64,000 nucleotides of DNA, from the NCBI GenBank assembly GCA_951640165.1, contig OX621256.1:3844001-3908000 (forward strand), given 5' to 3'. The notes under the pieces were generated by a model, which worked only from the letters and a program-made list of their open reading frames with translations, ran no database searches and was not told the DNA's origin. The number at the start of each line of letters is the position of its first letter. The first letter of the stretch is position 1. Both the position numbers and the translations under genes were made by a program. The DNA is from Pseudoips prasinana (Eukaryota; Arthropoda; Insecta; Lepidoptera; Nolidae). Below, in pieces: positions 30,195 to 41,600 of this stretch.

Positions 30195-30535
30195 AGCCTT
30201 TTTTTTGATAAGGCAGGGGGAATGTCTTCGCATGCCACCCGCAAAAAGTGTCTGCGGGTGTGTAAGTCGGACTTGCACCGACTAAACCTACCTGCCGTGG
30301 ACTTCTCTTGGCACCTGATGGGCGAGTCCCGGGAACGCGAGTATGCTGCTCCGGTACCCCCCTTTTGCGCCATGTCCCAGATGGTCGAGACACGTACCCT
30401 GGGAGGGCTCCTTTGGATTGCCCTCCCCTATTGCCGACTCCTGCCAGTACGGCACAGCGACTGCGCCACAAACAGATCGCTGTCATCCCGGAGCCGCTTG
30501 TACGTGGCGGCAGTAGAGGTCACTTCTCACACTAA
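30195..30535. repeat. GC-rich repeat-like block, not a gene
   Basis: Far richer in GC than its surroundings and open in several frames on both strands, but I recognise no conserved protein. Probably a LINE 5' region or other repeat. 47085-47410 is similar in composition but not visibly the same sequence. Confidence 0.35.
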
Positions 30536-30587
30536 ATTTAATTTTGTTATTATTTATTCCAAATTAAGTTATATTTTATTGACAATA

Positions 30588-30905
30588 GCTGTACCCGCGC
30601 TTAATCCGCGTGTTAATTAGTTTTTTTCTTGGTATTTTCTAAATTAAAAGATTTTTTTTAAATTAACGTAGCCTTAGTTACTCCTTATTACATCAGCTAC
30701 CTGCCAATAAAAGTTCCATCAAAATCGGTCCGGCCATTTCAGAGATTAGCCGAAAAAAACAGACAGTCAGACTGGTAAAAACTGTAAAAATGTTATTTTG
30801 GTGTATGTACCGTATATATGTATATTCATATTTATGTAATAAAAGACGGTTATTTCAATATTACAAACAGACACACCAATTTTATTTATATGTATAGAGT
30901 ATAGA
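30588..30905 (-). mobile_element. Helitron-like element
   Basis: Minus strand: near TCTATACTCTATACATAT at the 5' side, ending ACACGCGGATTAAGCGCGGG then TACAGCTA. The same family as 10887 and 13619 on the opposite strand. Confidence 0.6.
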
Positions 30906-31552
30906 TAACAAAAATCTATTATAAATGCTTTAATAATTAAATTATAAAATATCAGACTATGGAAGTAAATTTATTTTGTAGAAAAAATTTAATCCTATGG
31001 AAAATTCAAAATTGGTTATACTAATACACATAATGTGTAATCACTAATCACCATCCTAGTTTCGAAGAGTGTCTACTTATTATTCTGTGGCCAAGGGGTT
31101 GATTGTACGCTCGCTACGCAGAAAAATAATCGTACGTACCTAATATTTATTTTACTACAGCAGCATCTACCGTATAATATTATAATTAAGTGATCTTACT
31201 TCTACTATGCAGTATCTCCGTTACTCAATCCGCTCTCGCTGCGCCGTCGAATTGTTACATAAAATCAGCCATAGATGGCAGTGTGAGTAAATAATCCAGA
31301 TGTGAAGATTTCCTAATGTTAAACTACATTATTAAAATAATCAGTTTTAAAACAAAAGAATGATATAAACAGCAAATTAAAATAATTTTAATATTAAATA
31401 CAATAATACGACTTCAAATCTTTTGCTGAGTAATAAGAAAAAGTTACCAAATTCTCTTTACTGAATGTGAAATAGGTGACCACAAATGTATAGCATAATG
31501 GAGTTAGGTTAGCCTCTGTTCTCAGATCAAATAAAATATAAATATAAAATGA
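30906..31552. other. No gene; carries the left copy of a 19-bp flanking repeat
   Basis: AGATCAAATAAAATATAAA at about 31524-31542 also occurs immediately after the right copia LTR at 34015-34033. Confidence 0.5.
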
Positions 31553-31758
31553 TGGAGTTGGGAGTGGCTGACGGGATAACAGGAAACAACCATTCATAGT
31601 TTAATATTAATTATTTTGTATTTTATTGTGATAGGAAAAACTAAAACGATATTTACTTATTTTACACGATTGATATAACAGCGCCATGGCAACCGTAAAG
31701 TTGCACATACACTTGGTATATATTAGGCTGGTGCTACACTGAATCTATCGCTTCAACA
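31553..31758 (-). repeat. copia 3' LTR
   Basis: 206 bp, bounded by TG..CA (TGGAGTTGGGAGTGGCTGAC ... ATCGCTTCAACA). Differs from the other LTR by several substitutions and small indels, so the insertion is not very recent. Confidence 0.85.
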
Positions 31759-31792
31759 CTCCTTCTCACTTGCCTAATGTAGACCCATACTG

Positions 31793-32425
31793 TTACTTAA
31801 ATATCCTTTTCGTCAATAGATCGGCCTCCATATCTTCTGTAGGCTGATATAAGACTTCTACTACTCCTTCTTTAATGCAGTCTCTGATATAGTGCATCTT
31901 TAGGTCTATGTGCATAGACTTTGATGATACTATAGGATTATGACAAAGTTTAATAGTTGCTTGATTGTCATTCAATAATAGTATATTTTCTTGTGTAATA
32001 CCAAGGTCGTTAAAAGCACTCGTAAGTAGACTGCTTCTTTGACAGCCTCCGTTCGACCGACATATTCAGCTTCTGCTGTAGATAAGGCAATGCTTCTTTG
32101 TTTTCTATAAGCCCAACTGATTGGAGCTCCTGCAAATTTAAAGCAATCTCCAGAAAATGATTTTCTATCTATCTTGCAATTTCCCCAATCGGCGTCAGCC
32201 ATACCGAGTAACTGTTTATTTTCGGTCTTCTTAAAATGTAAACCGATATCTTTTGAACCTTTTAGGTAGCTTAGAACACGTTTAGCGCTTATGAAATTGA
32301 TTTCGTTAAAACTGTCATTAAATTGTGACAGGTAACTCACAGCAAATGCGATATCTGGTCTTTAGGCAACAGCCAAAAACATTAACGAGCCAATTTTTGT
32401 AAGGTAAATCCACTGTTTCCGTGGT
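31793..32425 (-). pseudogene. copia pol remnant: RT end and RNase H
   Basis: Minus strand reads IGSLMFLAVA, a stop, RPDIAFAVSYLSQF, then SAKRVLSYLKGSKDIGLHF, MADADWGNCK, SFSGDCFKFAGAPISW, RKQRSIALSTAEAEYVG (RNase H) and, after a frameshift near 31975, DNQATIKLCHNPIVS, KMHYIRDCIKEG and DLLTKRIFK. These are standard Ty1/copia C-terminal motifs. An in-frame TAA stands where Thr is usual before RPDIA. Confidence 0.85.
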
Positions 32426-32578
32426 TACATATTATTTACGATGCACGTAGAGTTATAAACATTCAAGTGGTAAATTAATTAATATAGACTGTTTACAAAA
32501 AAAAATACTAATTATCAAAAGTTGTAAAATAAATGTTGTTGCTTATGGTTTTAGGTACTAATTGGTGCTTTACAAGTT

Positions 32579-33006
32579 ACCCTGTAAAGATATAAATAAA
32601 ATTCAATTGAATTCATTTCCAAACGCACCGTTTTCGTCCATAGTTCTCTTCGCTTTAGATCGAGTGGAAATTTGAAGAAACCAAGCTGTTTTAATACTAA
32701 CATTACCATTCTTTGTGCATACCCTAAAGATGCTGAGTATTTTATCTAAGATTAAAATAATTGTAATAATACAATAAGATGCTGAGTATTTTATCTAAGA
32801 TTAAAATAATTGTAATAATACAATTATTTTAATCTTAGATAAAATACTCAGCATCTTTAGGGTATGCACAAAGAATGGTAATGTTAGTATTAAAACAGCT
32901 TGGTTTCTTCAAATTTCCACTCGATCTAAAGCGAAGAGAACTATGGACGAAAACGGTGCGTTTGGAAATGAATTCAATTGAATTTTATTTATATATTTAC
33001 AGGGTA
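32579..33006. mobile_element. 428-bp foldback (long hairpin) nested in the copia
   Basis: The right arm (32818-33006) is the near-perfect reverse complement of the left arm from 32579 (ACCCTGTAAAGATATAAATA ... through TTTCCAAACGCACCGTTTTC). Near the tip a 49-bp unit beginning GATGCTGAGTATTTTATCTA is duplicated in tandem (32729-32777, 32778-32826). An RNA across it would form a hairpin of about 185 bp. Confidence 0.8.
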
Positions 33007-33019
33007 AAAATTTTTACAG

Positions 33020-33080
33020 GGCAAAAATTATGACGAGTTTTTTTTATTTATATAAAAAAAACTCGTCATAATTTTTGTTT
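33020..33080. repeat. Short perfect hairpin
   Basis: AAAAATTATGACGAGTTTTT pairs with AAAAAACTCGTCATAATTTTT around an AT-rich loop, directly adjacent to the long foldback. Confidence 0.7.
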
Positions 33081-33189
33081 AGATAAATAAATTGATTCGT
33101 TTGCATAACAACATCACCATATATTTTGTGTCAATTTGATTGACTTCATATTTAATAAAATTAAAATATATAGCGATGTACTTACTCGT

Positions 33190-33430
33190 AATAACTAATT
33201 CCAACACTCTTGTTATGCAAATGAGATTTATTAATACACCACTTCACTGCACAGAATGCCTTCCTTTGGAAATTAAACACGCTGAAACTAATAACTGACA
33301 GACGACCACCATTGATGCCTGTTGTGCGCAAACTCGGTCCCACTCGGTCCGCGGCACAATTTTTAAGCCCCGCCTACCGCGGCACAATCTGCGTTGGGTC
33401 ATTTTCGCGAGCTAGGAATGCTTCCATGTT
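33190..33430 (-). repeat. Possible LTR-like or promoter-containing fragment
   Basis: Minus strand has GTGCCGCGG twice, a TATA-like GCTTAAAAATTG and further on an AATAAA. It is not copia coding sequence and may be a piece of another LTR element that replaced the missing pol region. Low confidence. Confidence 0.3.
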
Positions 33431-33439
33431 TATTTGCGG

Positions 33440-33766
33440 TCACTGGCTGTTTTAACAATGTGGCTTTTCGAGCAGGACCTTTGCTTTGGTAAATCCCTTG
33501 TAGCTTTAGCAATAACTCTTTAGAAGTTTTACATACTTTCACTTGTTTAAGCTCCGAAGGTGAGATGAGCAACAATATTTCAGATTGGGCAAGTAAGTCA
33601 TTTTCACAAACTTACGTTTTCCATCTTCGTCTTTTGACTCGGTGAAGTCTCCATTTGCTTATCCCCATAGTCCATTTTTTATTAGGACCGCCTTAGCTTG
33701 CACACTCCACGTATCGTAATTATCTTTTGATAGAGCTTCAATACGATATGGGGCAGTCGTGCTCAT
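33440..33766 (-). pseudogene. copia gag remnant
   Basis: The start codon at 33766-33764 reads MSTTAPYRIEALSKDNYDTW, then QAKAVLIKNGLWG-stop. Further on, in another frame, ILLLISPSELKQVKVCKTSK and LQGIYQSKGPARKATLLKQ. These are typical copia Gag motifs. Broken by a stop and a small deletion. Confidence 0.8.
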
Positions 33767-33784
33767 TTTTATTTTTCTCCGATC

Positions 33785-33796
33785 GCTCTGCTACCA
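33785..33796 (-). promoter_or_regulatory. copia primer-binding site (initiator tRNA-Met)
   Basis: Minus-strand TGGTAGCAGAGC, five bases inside the 5' LTR, matches the complement of the 3' end of animal initiator tRNA-Met, the usual copia primer. Confidence 0.75.
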
Positions 33797-33801
33797 TTTT
33801 A

Positions 33802-34014
33802 TGGAGTTGGGAATGGCTGACGGGAAGAGATAACAGGAAACAACCATTCATAGTTTCATATTAATTATTTTGTATTTTATTGTGAAAGGAAAACCTAAAA
33901 CGATATTCACTTATTTTATACGATTGATATAACAGCACCATGGCAACCGTAAAGTTGCACATATACACTTGGTATATATTAGGCTGGTGCTACACTGAAT
34001 CTATCGCTTCAACA
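33802..34014 (-). repeat. copia 5' LTR
   Basis: 213 bp, TG..CA ends, the partner of 31553-31758. It is followed on the plus strand directly by AGATCAAATAAAATATAAA. Confidence 0.85.
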
Positions 34015-34202
34015 AGATCAAATAAAATATAAACATTACAAAAATGGTCTGCCAATAATATAATGATTAAGTATTCTAAGCAGTAGTAGGTGTGCAACAA
34101 TTCAAGGAAATATTTATATAATAATGTAATTGGGCAAACAACCAGGTATGTCTATATAGAAATATATGAATTATAATACCTAATAATATAATAATAATAA
34201 TA

Positions 34203-34437
34203 ATATCTAGGGACAATGTCACACAGATCATCCTAGCCCCAAACTAAGCAAAGCTTGTACTATGGGTACCAGGCGACGATATACATACTTATATAGATAG
34301 ATAAATACTTATAAACATCCATGACACAGAAACAAATATTCGTGCTCATCACACAAATATTTGCACTTACCGGGATTCGAACCCAGGACCACCAGCTTCG
34401 TAGGCAGGAGCACTACCAACTAGGCTACGGTGACCGA
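34203..34437 (-). mobile_element. SINE family A
   Basis: Complete minus-strand copy: CCCCAAACTAAGCAAAGCTT, CCGGGATTCGAACCCAGGAC and CCAACTAGGCTACGGTGACC. Confidence 0.8.
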
Positions 34438-34844
34438 ATTCTTAATCAATATTAATTAACTTACACTGACACGATGTCAGTGCTTACTTCACATAATATG
34501 TTAGCGAAAATTAACTACTTACTGAATTTATTTAATTAATGTAAGTTGTGTTTTTTTTAAGTTGAGGTTGTTTTTTAAAATAGTTGCTGTTTTATGCAAG
34601 TATTGACTTGACATTTCTTCGAATATCCAATATTCCAATAAAGCATATTTTCATCATTAAAGCAAACACCTTTTATAATTAAAAGCAACATCAGTATACA
34701 TCGGAGCATTAATGATAATCTCCTTCTTTTGAAATAAATGAAAATTATTAAAAAACCTTGTGTGTACTTATGTACACGCGTTAGAAGTTATACTTCTTAA
34801 TATACAACTTGAACATAGTTATCAATTTTCATACCACCTAGAAC

Positions 34845-35085
34845 TTACGTCATGCTGTTATTTTGCTCAATGATGCTCTACGATGCGCGCGCATCGCGCG
34901 CGCGCATCGTAAAAATTCACTCTCATACTTTTTCATACCACCCAGAACTAGCTTCATGCTGTTATTTTTACGATGCGCGCGCATCGTAAAAATTCACTCT
35001 CATACCACCTAGAACTAACTTCATGCTGTTAAATTTTTTGGTGTCGGTGTGTGCGCGCATCGTAAAAATTCACTCTCATCATTTT
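34845..35085. repeat. Tandem repeat with GC-palindromes upstream of the host gene
   Basis: Three units of about 70-90 bp with the order ATACCACC(C/T)AGAACT, TTCATGCTGTTA, CGATGCGCGCGCATCG and TAAAAATTCACTCTCAT. The centre is a perfect CG/GC palindrome, expanded in unit 1 (GATGCGCGCGCATCGCGCGC) and partly lost in unit 3. It lies 330-570 bp upstream of the start codon at 35415, so it may sit in or near the promoter. Function unknown. Confidence 0.7.
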
Positions 35086-35364
35086 TCTCCATCGCGTCAA
35101 AAGAAGTATAACTTCAAAAAATAACAATTTTGGTAATTTCAATGTTCTTAGAAATATTGGTATCTCAATTATTACAAAAACAGCCACGGTAGCACTTACA
35201 AATTCCTTGAGCATCACTAAATCGCAACATTGTATCTTACTTACTCTTTGACTAAAATTGTTTCTGAACGCAGTGTAAACGGCGTAATTTTAAATTTTTA
35301 TGATGTTGGCACAACCGCCATTTCAATTTCAGTTTTCAAACGGTTTTCGATCGTGTAGTGTTTT

Positions 35365-35690
35365 ATGGCGTTTGATATAAATAATTTCCAAAAAGTGGAG
35401 TTTCTACCAGAATTATGTCCATTTTTAACGAATTACTGCCTAAATTCCAAGAGATATCTAATGCTTTTGTTAAAAACTTCAATGATGACCTTAAGGTAGT
35501 AAGCGTTTACATTTAAAATCAGTGTATGTGATACCTAAATTCTGTTGCCTTCGAAATCTGATTTCTCCTGTTTTTTATTGTTCAGTTTAGCCTTAAGTGT
35601 GGTGGTCATAATAAATAGTGTTGTTTAAAGCGTGTCGTGTTTAAAGACGTTGTGATTTGCAGGCTGCTTTCGAGGCATTTGATAAACTAG
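35365..35690 (+). promoter_or_regulatory. Upstream ORF overlapping the host gene start
   Basis: ATG at 35365 (ATGG context) opens a frame of 52 codons on the spliced transcript that passes over the main ATG at 35415 in another frame and stops at 35688-35690 in exon 2; unspliced, it stops at 35497-35499. Whether it is in the mRNA depends on the unknown transcription start. If transcribed, it would lower translation of the main frame. Confidence 0.4.
35415..35495 (+). CDS. Exon 1 of INCENP-like gene
   Basis: 27 codons, MSIFNELLPKFQEISNAF onward, predicted helical. A at -3 of the ATG. Donor AAG|GTAGTAAG. Phase 0. A short N-terminal helix would fit the INCENP segment that binds Survivin and Borealin. 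Confidence 0.75.
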
Positions 35691-38600
35691 AAGAGGAATA
35701 TCAAAATGGACGAGGAACAGCGCGGGCAAAGGCACAGAAGGATAAAACCATATTGACGACCCTCCAAAGTATACACGAGGATGGGGGTATGAACTTTTCA
35801 GTTACATATCATGTTATTATGGTTTAAATGCACCACTGACACAAAACCGGACGTCAAATAAAACTGTCTGCTAATTTAAACTTGTTACATTTCACCAGCC
35901 TGTGCATTCTAGACGCTCTCAACATTTTGTCTACTTGAAAAAAAATATTTACATTGTTTAAGTTTCGCCTTCATGATGCTGGCCAATACATCATAGACTT
36001 CTGTAGGTTGCTATGCAACTACCTATTTCATATTTAGATTGTATGCTATATGTTTATAAATTACAGACCAGCAATTCTGTTTCAAATGAAGAACATAAAC
36101 TTTTACAGTACAGCAGATACTTATTAGGATTTAGATTCTTATATGTACATATGAATAATTATTACCTAATATGTTATGTTGGTATAGAGGGTTTATGCTA
36201 CTTCACATGTGACTGTATTGTTGTATGACATGCATAATATACATTTATAATTGACAAATTTATATAATATGTCTCATGTAAGCAGTAAATAAGAGAAAAT
36301 GGCAATGGTTGAATCAACTGGTCTGGTGGTTAGTGGCCCTGACTTGCTTGCTTGCCTGCGACTTGACTCCCACCTGATACAAATCTTTGTGTGATTAACA
36401 TGATTGTTTTAATGGTCTGGTTGTAACTGATATTGTTGAAAAGTAATATCAGTTATCTGGTTCCCATAGTACAACTCTGGCTCTGCTTAGTTTGGGATCA
36501 GATTATGTTAGTTGTCACAAGATATTTATTTTGCTGTAGGTCACGAATTGCCATCCAGGACCACCGGACATCAATTTCATAAATGGTGTTCAAATAATAA
36601 TAATATAATAATATCCTGGGACCTTATTCACACACGGCCATCTGATCCCAAACTAAGCAGAGCTTGTACTATGGGAACCAGATAACTTATATATTACATA
36701 TAATATTTTTCTTTTGTAAATACATACTTATATAGATAATTTACACCCAGACTCAGGACAAACACATATGTTCATGCACACAAATATTTGTCCCGGGTGG
36801 GATTCAAACCCACAACCTGTGGCATGAAAAGCAACGTATCTACCAACCACGCCAACAGGCCCATCAATAAATAAAGGTTAATAATTACTTAATCAACACT
36901 AGGGTAACCACTGCAGTTACCCTATTGTCAAATTTGGTCAAGCCGCCCAAGCTCTTATGTAGCTGATCAACTGTTGTCTAACTACAACCAGGACTGACAA
37001 CTTAACATTCACTCTGAAGCTTGTAGATGCTCAGAAATTAAAACACTTAGCTGTTCACCCGCATGCCTTGGTGCTTAAACTTGCTGATCACTTACAAATA
37101 AGTGTGAGTGCCTCAAGAAGAACAAGAATAATGATGAGCTGGAGCCTTTTATAAAGATAAAAATCATTTCCACCATTCAGACAATATGTAGTAAAATTTA
37201 AATTTCAATACATAATATTAAAAACTTCAACTAAACATAATCTCCTTGACAAGAACTTAATACAAGCTAGCTAAATGTCACTACCATCATAAAATAAATT
37301 GTATAAATGTTTTAACATTCCGTGTACCTAAATATCTGTAATAAGTAACTAGAAATATTAACTGTATTACTACAAACATGTTCTGACTATTTACAAGAGC
37401 TTTTTTGAAGTCCATGTGAATATAAACCTTTTTTATTTTATATTTTATTTATTTATTTATGTGAATAATGTGATAAAAAGTTCTTAACATAATATAAATA
37501 GGTATCTCTTATTCTACTTTTACAGCATGCAAATTTACATTTTAATACTAAAAAATTATCATGCAATTTATTGTCATTAACTTAATCCATTATTAATAAT
37601 TATACATAGCAATATAGTACTTTTTTAATATGTATACACAAGGCTCACAGTTTATAGTCGAGGTACTCATGTATACTATAAAAACATTTATCAGTTAAAA
37701 ATTTGGATTATTTTTAAATAATAAAAAAGGTAGTGTTTTTAAGAAACTGGGAACATTATTAAATAATTTAATGCACATAATATAGCTGTTGTTATATAGA
37801 TAAACAAAAAAAAATAACAAACGGTTATGGTTATCAAGATCAGTTTGATGGTGTTTCTAAACTTATATCCACTATTCAATTACATCTTGCTTAAAAAAAT
37901 TCACATCATTTGAAAACCTTTTATACTCCTAAACCATTACTTACTTATCGTATGGGCAGTGGTTACCCTGGTGTCAGAGTTGTTCAAGCCGCCCAGTAGG
38001 CCTCTGACATGGCTTAACGACTGTTGCCTAATGGCTACAACCGGGACCGACGGCTTAACGTGCCCTCCGAAGCACGGAGACGCTCACAAATTAAACCACT
38101 TTGGCGGTCACCCATCAATGGACTGACCGCGAGCCTAGTTGCTTGACCTCGCCAATCACTTACGGACTGGTGAGAGCATCTGGCTAAGAGCGCCTCGCAT
38201 GCTAAGAGCGCCTCCTTTATTATGTTAGCACTAATTATTATATTTTATTGTGGTCCAATTGCTTTGTAAGTTATTAATAGACATAATATTCTTTATCAAT
38301 AGTAGTGATCTATTATTTTCCATAGTACAAGCTCTATGGTGGTACAAGTGTGTGGATAATGTCCCAAGATATTATTATAATAACAATGCCCTTTTGTAAT
38401 TGGATTTTGGCCATGGTGGGCAGTCAATATTGAGACAAGCCATACTAACAGGATGTTATAGTGCACAAGTGTGAGTGCAAAACACAGGTGCATTTACTAT
38501 TTCTCATGAGAGATGACTATCTGACACAACAGGAAATAGGTCAGGTACTTGTCTGATGGGTTTACATACTCTCTGAAGCACCTGGGTGAAACACTTCCAG

Positions 38601-41600
38601 GCTGATGCTGAGAATTTTGCTCAACAAAAAGTCTGTTTTAAAAGATATTCCTGGAGAAAATAATCATAGAAACATTATGTTACTTGAACTAACTATTACC
38701 AGACAATGGGTGGACAGCAGATTTTTTTTTATTAATGGCAATCTGCCGTTACTTTCAGCAATTTTGCCAGTGTCATGTAATGGCTACACATGGGATTATG
38801 CAGGATTATGTTTTATATTTATAATAAATATTAAATTGTGGTATGATTTTGATACTAGTAATAGGGTTCTTTGGATACTGAACAATATAAATAAAATAGA
38901 TGACAATCAGCTGCATCTTCCAATTTATGTATATACTTACTAGCTGTGTCCCGCGGTTTCACCTGTGTTAAAGTAGTGTGTAAAAGAGTAACAAACATAC
39001 ATCCATACATCAATACTCACAAACTTTCACATTTATAATATTAGTAGGATGTGTACCTCTAGCCGTTTAGGTAGTGCCCACCAGCATAGCTCGCAGATGA
39101 TAGATTTTTCCTAATTGATACTTATCATCATATTTAGTCAATTCACACAATACCTTTATAAATTGTGGCCTATGTGTTATTCTGATGTATAAGCTATATT
39201 ATTGTAAAGTTTAATTAAAATCCATTCAGTAGTTTCTCTGTAAAAGAGTAACAAACATCCATCCATACTTACAAACTTTCGCATTTATAATATTAGTAGG
39301 ATATTGTGTGTATATAATTGTATATATTTTATCATAGAAATATTATAAATGCGAAAGTTTGTGTGTATGGATGTATGTATGTTTCATAAACTTTCACGCA
39401 AAAACAACAGCAAATTTTGATGCAACTTTGTAGTAATATATCTTATATATCCTAATAACACATAGACTATTATTTATAAAGCGTAACACAGATGAAAAGC
39501 AGGTCACAGCTAGTATGATATAATATTCTTATGGTTTATACATCCTAAAACTTTACAGATGAACCAGCAAGACCAAATCAAGCAGAGACAAGTTCAACAC
39601 ATAGATCCAACAAGAACAATAACAACACTGAAGTTAACATAGAGGTCGCCAGCTGCAGTTCCTCTGGGAGTAACACAGACAAGCCTGAAAGAGCTTCCAA
39701 GAAACGTAGTAAGAATGAAGTGGACGGCCTGTCGAGCCCGGACCCAGATAAGAGACAGAAGCGCAATGCATCGGTCAAAGCACAAAGTATTATTAGTAAA
39801 CAGGTAAGAAGCCACATATATCTAAAAAAAGGTAGATAGCCAATGCCACTAATATCCTATGCAGTCCAAGTGTCGCCAAATGAATTTACATTCCAGTTAT
39901 GCACTCTTGGAGATCTTCGCTTTAATTGGGCAACACATTTAAAAAATATTTATGTGTTTGTTAATACATACAATGTGCAATTCGTGTGCACTCGTACAAA
40001 GGCAGTACAGGCTATAGTGAGTTCAATGGGTAGTGGATAGAATGTTATCAATATATGGTAATTTAAGTATTTGACAATTTGAAATCACAAGAAAAAAATA
40101 CTCATTCAAATTACTCATAAAAATACTAATTCAAAGTATGTTTGTTATAGCAAGCAAAAACTACCCAATCGATTTTGATGAAACTTTGTAGTAATATCTA
40201 TATATATAAAAATCAATGCCACTTTTCGTTGTAATGTTATAACTCAACAAGGCCTTTACCGATTTGGCTAATTTTTGAATTATTTGTGGAAGTCCAGGGA
40301 AAGATTGTACGTAGAGAAAATTTTAAAAAAGTCGTGAAAAAGTGTTAAATTGTAGTTTTTACTAGCTAGCAATTTAATATAATAATAATAAATAATAATA
40401 TATCTAGGGACAATGCCACAGATCATCCTAGCCCCAAACTAAGCTAAGCTTGTACTATGGGTACCAGGCGACGATATACATACTTATATAGATAGATAAA
40501 TACTTAAATACATAGAAAACATCCATGACTCTGAAACAAATATTCGTGCTCATCACACAAATATTTGCACTTACCGGGATTCGAACCCAGGATCACCAGC
40601 TTCGTAGGCAGGAACACTACCAACTAGGCTACGATGACCGTCAAAAATATATTTTTATGTTTGAATAAATGAACTTATCTTTATTTTTTATTACTATGTC
40701 TTATACGTAGCGAAGCACGTACCGGGCCGCTAGTAGCTTATATATCCGAATAACATATAGGCTAAAATTAATAAAGTTTAACATGGGTAAAACTGCTGAG
40801 CACAGCTTCAAATTATGTAATTTCATTACATAGTTAATTTATTCCTTCAAGCATTCATAGCACACAAAGCGATCCAGTGACTTCGGCAACCACCTGACCT
40901 TGACTTATCAGTCTGTCTGGTTAGTGACCCTGACCGCTAAGCCAGAGGATGTGGGTTCAATCCCTCAGGACTAATCTTTGTGAGAGGAACATGATTATTT
41001 ATTCTATTTCTGGGTGTAATTTATCTATATCTAGATGTCCCAGCAGACTTTAGCTAGGAAACAAAAATCTGACCACAGCTGAACCTATTGGGTCCAATTG
41101 TAAATCCAAAAAGGATTTAAAATGTACTTAGATATATTTATTTTATTTATTTATTTATCGGAAAACCAACAGCAATTTTACACATTTTAGACATTGCAAT
41201 ACAAAACAGGAAGCCAATTACAGGTTTTCACTAATATAAAGAAAATATAAGAAAAGCAATTATGACTGCACGTGTAGCGCAGCGGCTAAGATAGTCGCCT
41301 CGCCGTTTCGTGTCGCGGGTTTGATTCCCGCGCCGAACAACTATTTGTGGGACCCATAAATGTTGTTCTGAGTCTGTATGTAATTTGTGTCCGTCTATTA
41401 TGTTTTTAAAGTACCCCGCGACACTGGGATTGGATTACCTAGTGCCGGCATTATATATTAAAAATATGTTTAAATTTTTGGGATTAGGAAATTTTCCTAT
41501 TTAAGGTCCTTAACTTACTACTAAATAACTATGATTATCAGTTGGCGGGTTGCCATAACACAGGCATTGCCTAATTTGGGATCAGATGGCAGTGTGCTAG

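Larger units (their letters stand above)
31553..34014 (-). mobile_element. Ty1/copia retrotransposon, internally deleted
   Basis: Two direct LTRs (31553-31758 and 33802-34014), a tRNA-iMet primer site next to the right LTR and a purine-rich tract (AGTGAGAAGGAG on the minus strand) next to the left LTR place the element on the minus strand. Only 2.46 kb remains: the gag start and the RT-RNase H end are left, protease and integrase are absent, and a foldback element fills part of the middle. Non-autonomous and dead. Confidence 0.85.
35787..39558 (+). other. Intron 2, transposon-filled
   Basis: 3.8 kb holding a complete SINE B, two family E repeats, a 265-bp family H repeat, a diverged SINE C and Helitron-like pieces. 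No further exon was found. Confidence 0.6.

Noticed and set aside
30188..30620. Several 60-130 codon frames in a GC-rich block
   Set aside because: They are open on both strands because of composition; no conserved motif, and no splice structure supports a gene.
36013..36228. 71-codon plus-strand frame
   Set aside because: Lies inside intron 2, is tyrosine/leucine-rich AT-type sequence and has no recognisable family.
39578..39817. Minus-strand leucine-rich open frames of 73-79 codons
   Set aside because: Shadows of exon 3 of the plus-strand host gene.
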